In this document: positions 6,379 through 7,414 of the stretch, in pieces
Layout of the letters: each line of letters opens with the position of its first letter
How positions within the stretch are numbered: the stretch's first letter is position 1
Origin: Pseudomonadota bacterium
GTDB taxonomy: Bacteria; Pseudomonadota; Gammaproteobacteria; Burkholderiales; SG8-39
Reading direction: 5' to 3'
Length of the DNA: 7,414 bases
Assembly (NCBI GenBank): GCA_021848555.1
Contig: JAJZUN010000124.1
Coordinates: 1 to 7,414 of the forward strand
Notes under the pieces: generated by a model
The model's database searches: none
Seen by the model: the letters and a program-made list of their open reading frames with translations, nothing else
What the model was told of the DNA's origin: nothing
Position numbers and translations under genes: made by a program

Positions 6379-7290
6379 ATGGCACACACGCATCACGACC
6401 GATCGCCTGAACATCAAAAACACGACCTGGCATTTGCCGCCGGCATCGTACTCAATCTGGGGTTCGTGGCGATCGAGTCGGTGTACGGGGTGCTGGCGCA
6501 TTCCATGGCGCTGCTGGCCGACGCCGGCCACAACCTGGGCGACGTGCTGGCGCTGGCGCTCGCCTGGGGTGCCAGCGTGCTCGGCCGGCGCGGACCGTCG
6601 CATCGTTTCACCTACGGGCTGGGCAGCTCGACCATACTCGCCGCGCTGCTCAACGCCATGTTCCTGATGCTGGTGGTCGGCGGCATTGCGGTCGAGGCGG
6701 TGCAGCGCCTGATGAACCCGGTTCCCGTCGCCACCGCGACGGTGATCTGGGTCGCGCTGTGCGGGATTGCGGTCAACACCGCGACGGCGCTGCTGTTCCT
6801 GCGCGGCCGCGAGCACGACCTGAACCTGCGCGGAGCGTTCCTGCACATGGCGGCCGATGCGGCGGTCTCGCTCGCGGTGGTGCTCGCCGGTGTGGGCATG
6901 CTCTATACCGGGTGGACCTGGCTCGATCCCGCGATGAGCCTCGCCGTCGCCGCGGTCATCGTCGGCACCACCTGGGGGCTGTTGCGCGATTCGGTGAATC
7001 TTTCGCTGCACGCGGTTCCGCCGCGCATCGATACCGGGGAAATCCGCGGCTACCTTACCCGCCAGGGCGGTGTCGCCGCCATCCACGACCTGCACATCTG
7101 GGCCATGAGCACGACCGAAACCGCGCTGACGGTGCACCTGGTCATGCCCGGCGGACATCCGGGCGACCCCTTCATCGCGCGGGTCGCGGACGAGCTGCAC
7201 GGCCACTTCGCCATCGGGCACGCGACGATACAGATCGAGACGGGCGACGCACGCCATCCTTGCGCGCTCGAACCGGACCACGTCGTTTAA
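6379..7290 (+). CDS. Cation diffusion facilitator (Zn2+/divalent metal exporter), CzcD/ZitB-like
   Basis: Seen: 303 aa, typical for the family. A His-rich N-terminus (His3, 5, 6, 12, 15) precedes six membrane segments near 16-40, 42-69, 86-111, 118-141, 153-178 and 181-202, then a cytoplasmic domain of about 100 residues with IHDLHIWAMS. The transport site is complete: His51-x-x-x-Asp55 in segment 2 (ADAGHNLGD) and His156-x-x-x-Asp160 in segment 5 (HMAADAA). Family knowledge: CDF proteins are dimeric proton antiporters of the inner membrane that export Zn2+ and sometimes Cd2+ or Co2+. The two-His, two-Asp site is usual for the zinc-type CzcD/ZitB/ZnT group. No Shine-Dalgarno precedes ATG 6379, and no clear metal-regulator operator is seen. 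The upstream region is filled by the repeat pair. The gene seems complete and is not linked to a czc RND system in this window. Confidence 0.95.
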   Translation: MAHTHHDRSPEHQKHDLAFAAGIVLNLGFVAIESVYGVLAHSMALLADAGHNLGDVLALALAWGASVLGRRGPSHRFTYGLGSSTILAALLNAMFLMLVVGGIAVEAVQRLMNPVPVATATVIWVALCGIAVNTATALLFLRGREHDLNLRGAFLHMAADAAVSLAVVLAGVGMLYTGWTWLDPAMSLAVAAVIVGTTWGLLRDSVNLSLHAVPPRIDTGEIRGYLTRQGGVAAIHDLHIWAMSTTETALTVHLVMPGGHPGDPFIARVADELHGHFAIGHATIQIETGDARHPCALEPDHVV

Positions 7291-7369
7291 ACTGAAGTTC
7301 TTGCCAGCGCGGAGCGAATGTTCCTTGTATTTCCGGTGATTAGCTCAAGAGCGGGGTTGTGTTTTCTGT
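7291..7369. other. Non-coding, less GC-rich tail after the metal exporter
   Basis: No gene, convincing terminator or repeat is seen here. By hand count, 7291-7414 is about 48% G+C, clearly lower than the coding regions to its left. The only small structure is GCTC-AA-GAGC near 7343-7352, whose loop is too short to be meaningful. Confidence 0.5.
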
Positions 7370-7414
7370 CTACACGTTGATCTGTTGAATGAGATCGAGT
7401 GCGCGCTTCTGTTT
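7370..7414 (-). CDS. Possible C-terminal end of a gene entering from the right edge
   Basis: On the minus strand the last 45 nt read as 14 codons followed by TAG at 7372-7370: KQKRALDLIQQINV. The mix of charged and hydrophobic residues is protein-like, and the position, converging on the metal exporter, is reasonable. However, 14 codons without a stop is expected by chance, so this is only a suggestion. No family can be named. Confidence 0.25.
   Translation of the reverse strand, partial: KQKRALDLIQQINV

Noticed and set aside
5330..6667. 445-codon plus-strand open frame spanning the oxidoreductase, the repeats and the start of the metal exporter
   Set aside because: It is antisense to one clear gene and out of frame with another; its composition is that of a shadow.
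6331..7281. 316-codon minus-strand open frame opposite the metal exporter
   Set aside because: It is codon-aligned antisense to a textbook CDF protein.
7331..7400. tRNA-like start (ATTAGCTCAAGAGC resembles a D-arm)
   Set aside because: The D-loop would be only two nucleotides, and no anticodon arm or GGTTCGA-type T-arm follows.

Overview
The window is a high-GC (visibly GC-rich, strongly G/C at third codon positions) stretch of ordinary chromosomal type. The protein styles, codon use and short GC-rich palindromic repeats between genes suggest a betaproteobacterium or a close proteobacterial relative. This assignment is an inference, since no rRNA or other taxonomic marker is present.

Layout from left to right: (1) positions 1-1648, minus strand: a type I ABC exporter half-transporter (membrane domain fused to ATPase domain), cut by the left edge just before its C-terminus. 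(2) A 203-nt divergent intergenic region. (3) 1852-3393, plus strand: a complete thiamine-diphosphate enzyme of the acetolactate synthase / benzoylformate decarboxylase superfamily. (4) A 153-nt region between convergent genes, holding a small hairpin, a GC-rich palindromic repeat and a perfect 21-bp inverted repeat. (5) 3547-5208, minus strand: a 553-aa protein of unknown function with a GNAT-like segment in its middle. It lies 52 nt downstream of (6) 5261-6232, minus strand, a Gfo/Idh/MocA-family NAD(P)-dependent oxidoreductase, and the two probably form an operon. (7) A 146-nt divergent region carrying a tandem pair of diverged, about 51-nt, REP-like repeats. (8) 6379-7290, plus strand: a cation diffusion facilitator (Zn2+/divalent metal exporter). 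(9) 7291-7414: a less GC-rich tail (about 48% by hand count) with no complete gene; a 14-codon minus-strand reading frame enters from the right edge and may be the C-terminus of another gene.

The genes do not form an obvious single pathway. The exporter and the ThDP enzyme are divergent and may share a control region; so are the oxidoreductase operon and the metal exporter. I do not see a phage, CRISPR array, toxin-antitoxin pair, transposase, rRNA or tRNA. The items most worth a second look are the perfect inverted repeat at 3447-3497, the repeat family that recurs at 3423-3450 and 6273-6357, and the uncharacterised 553-aa protein.
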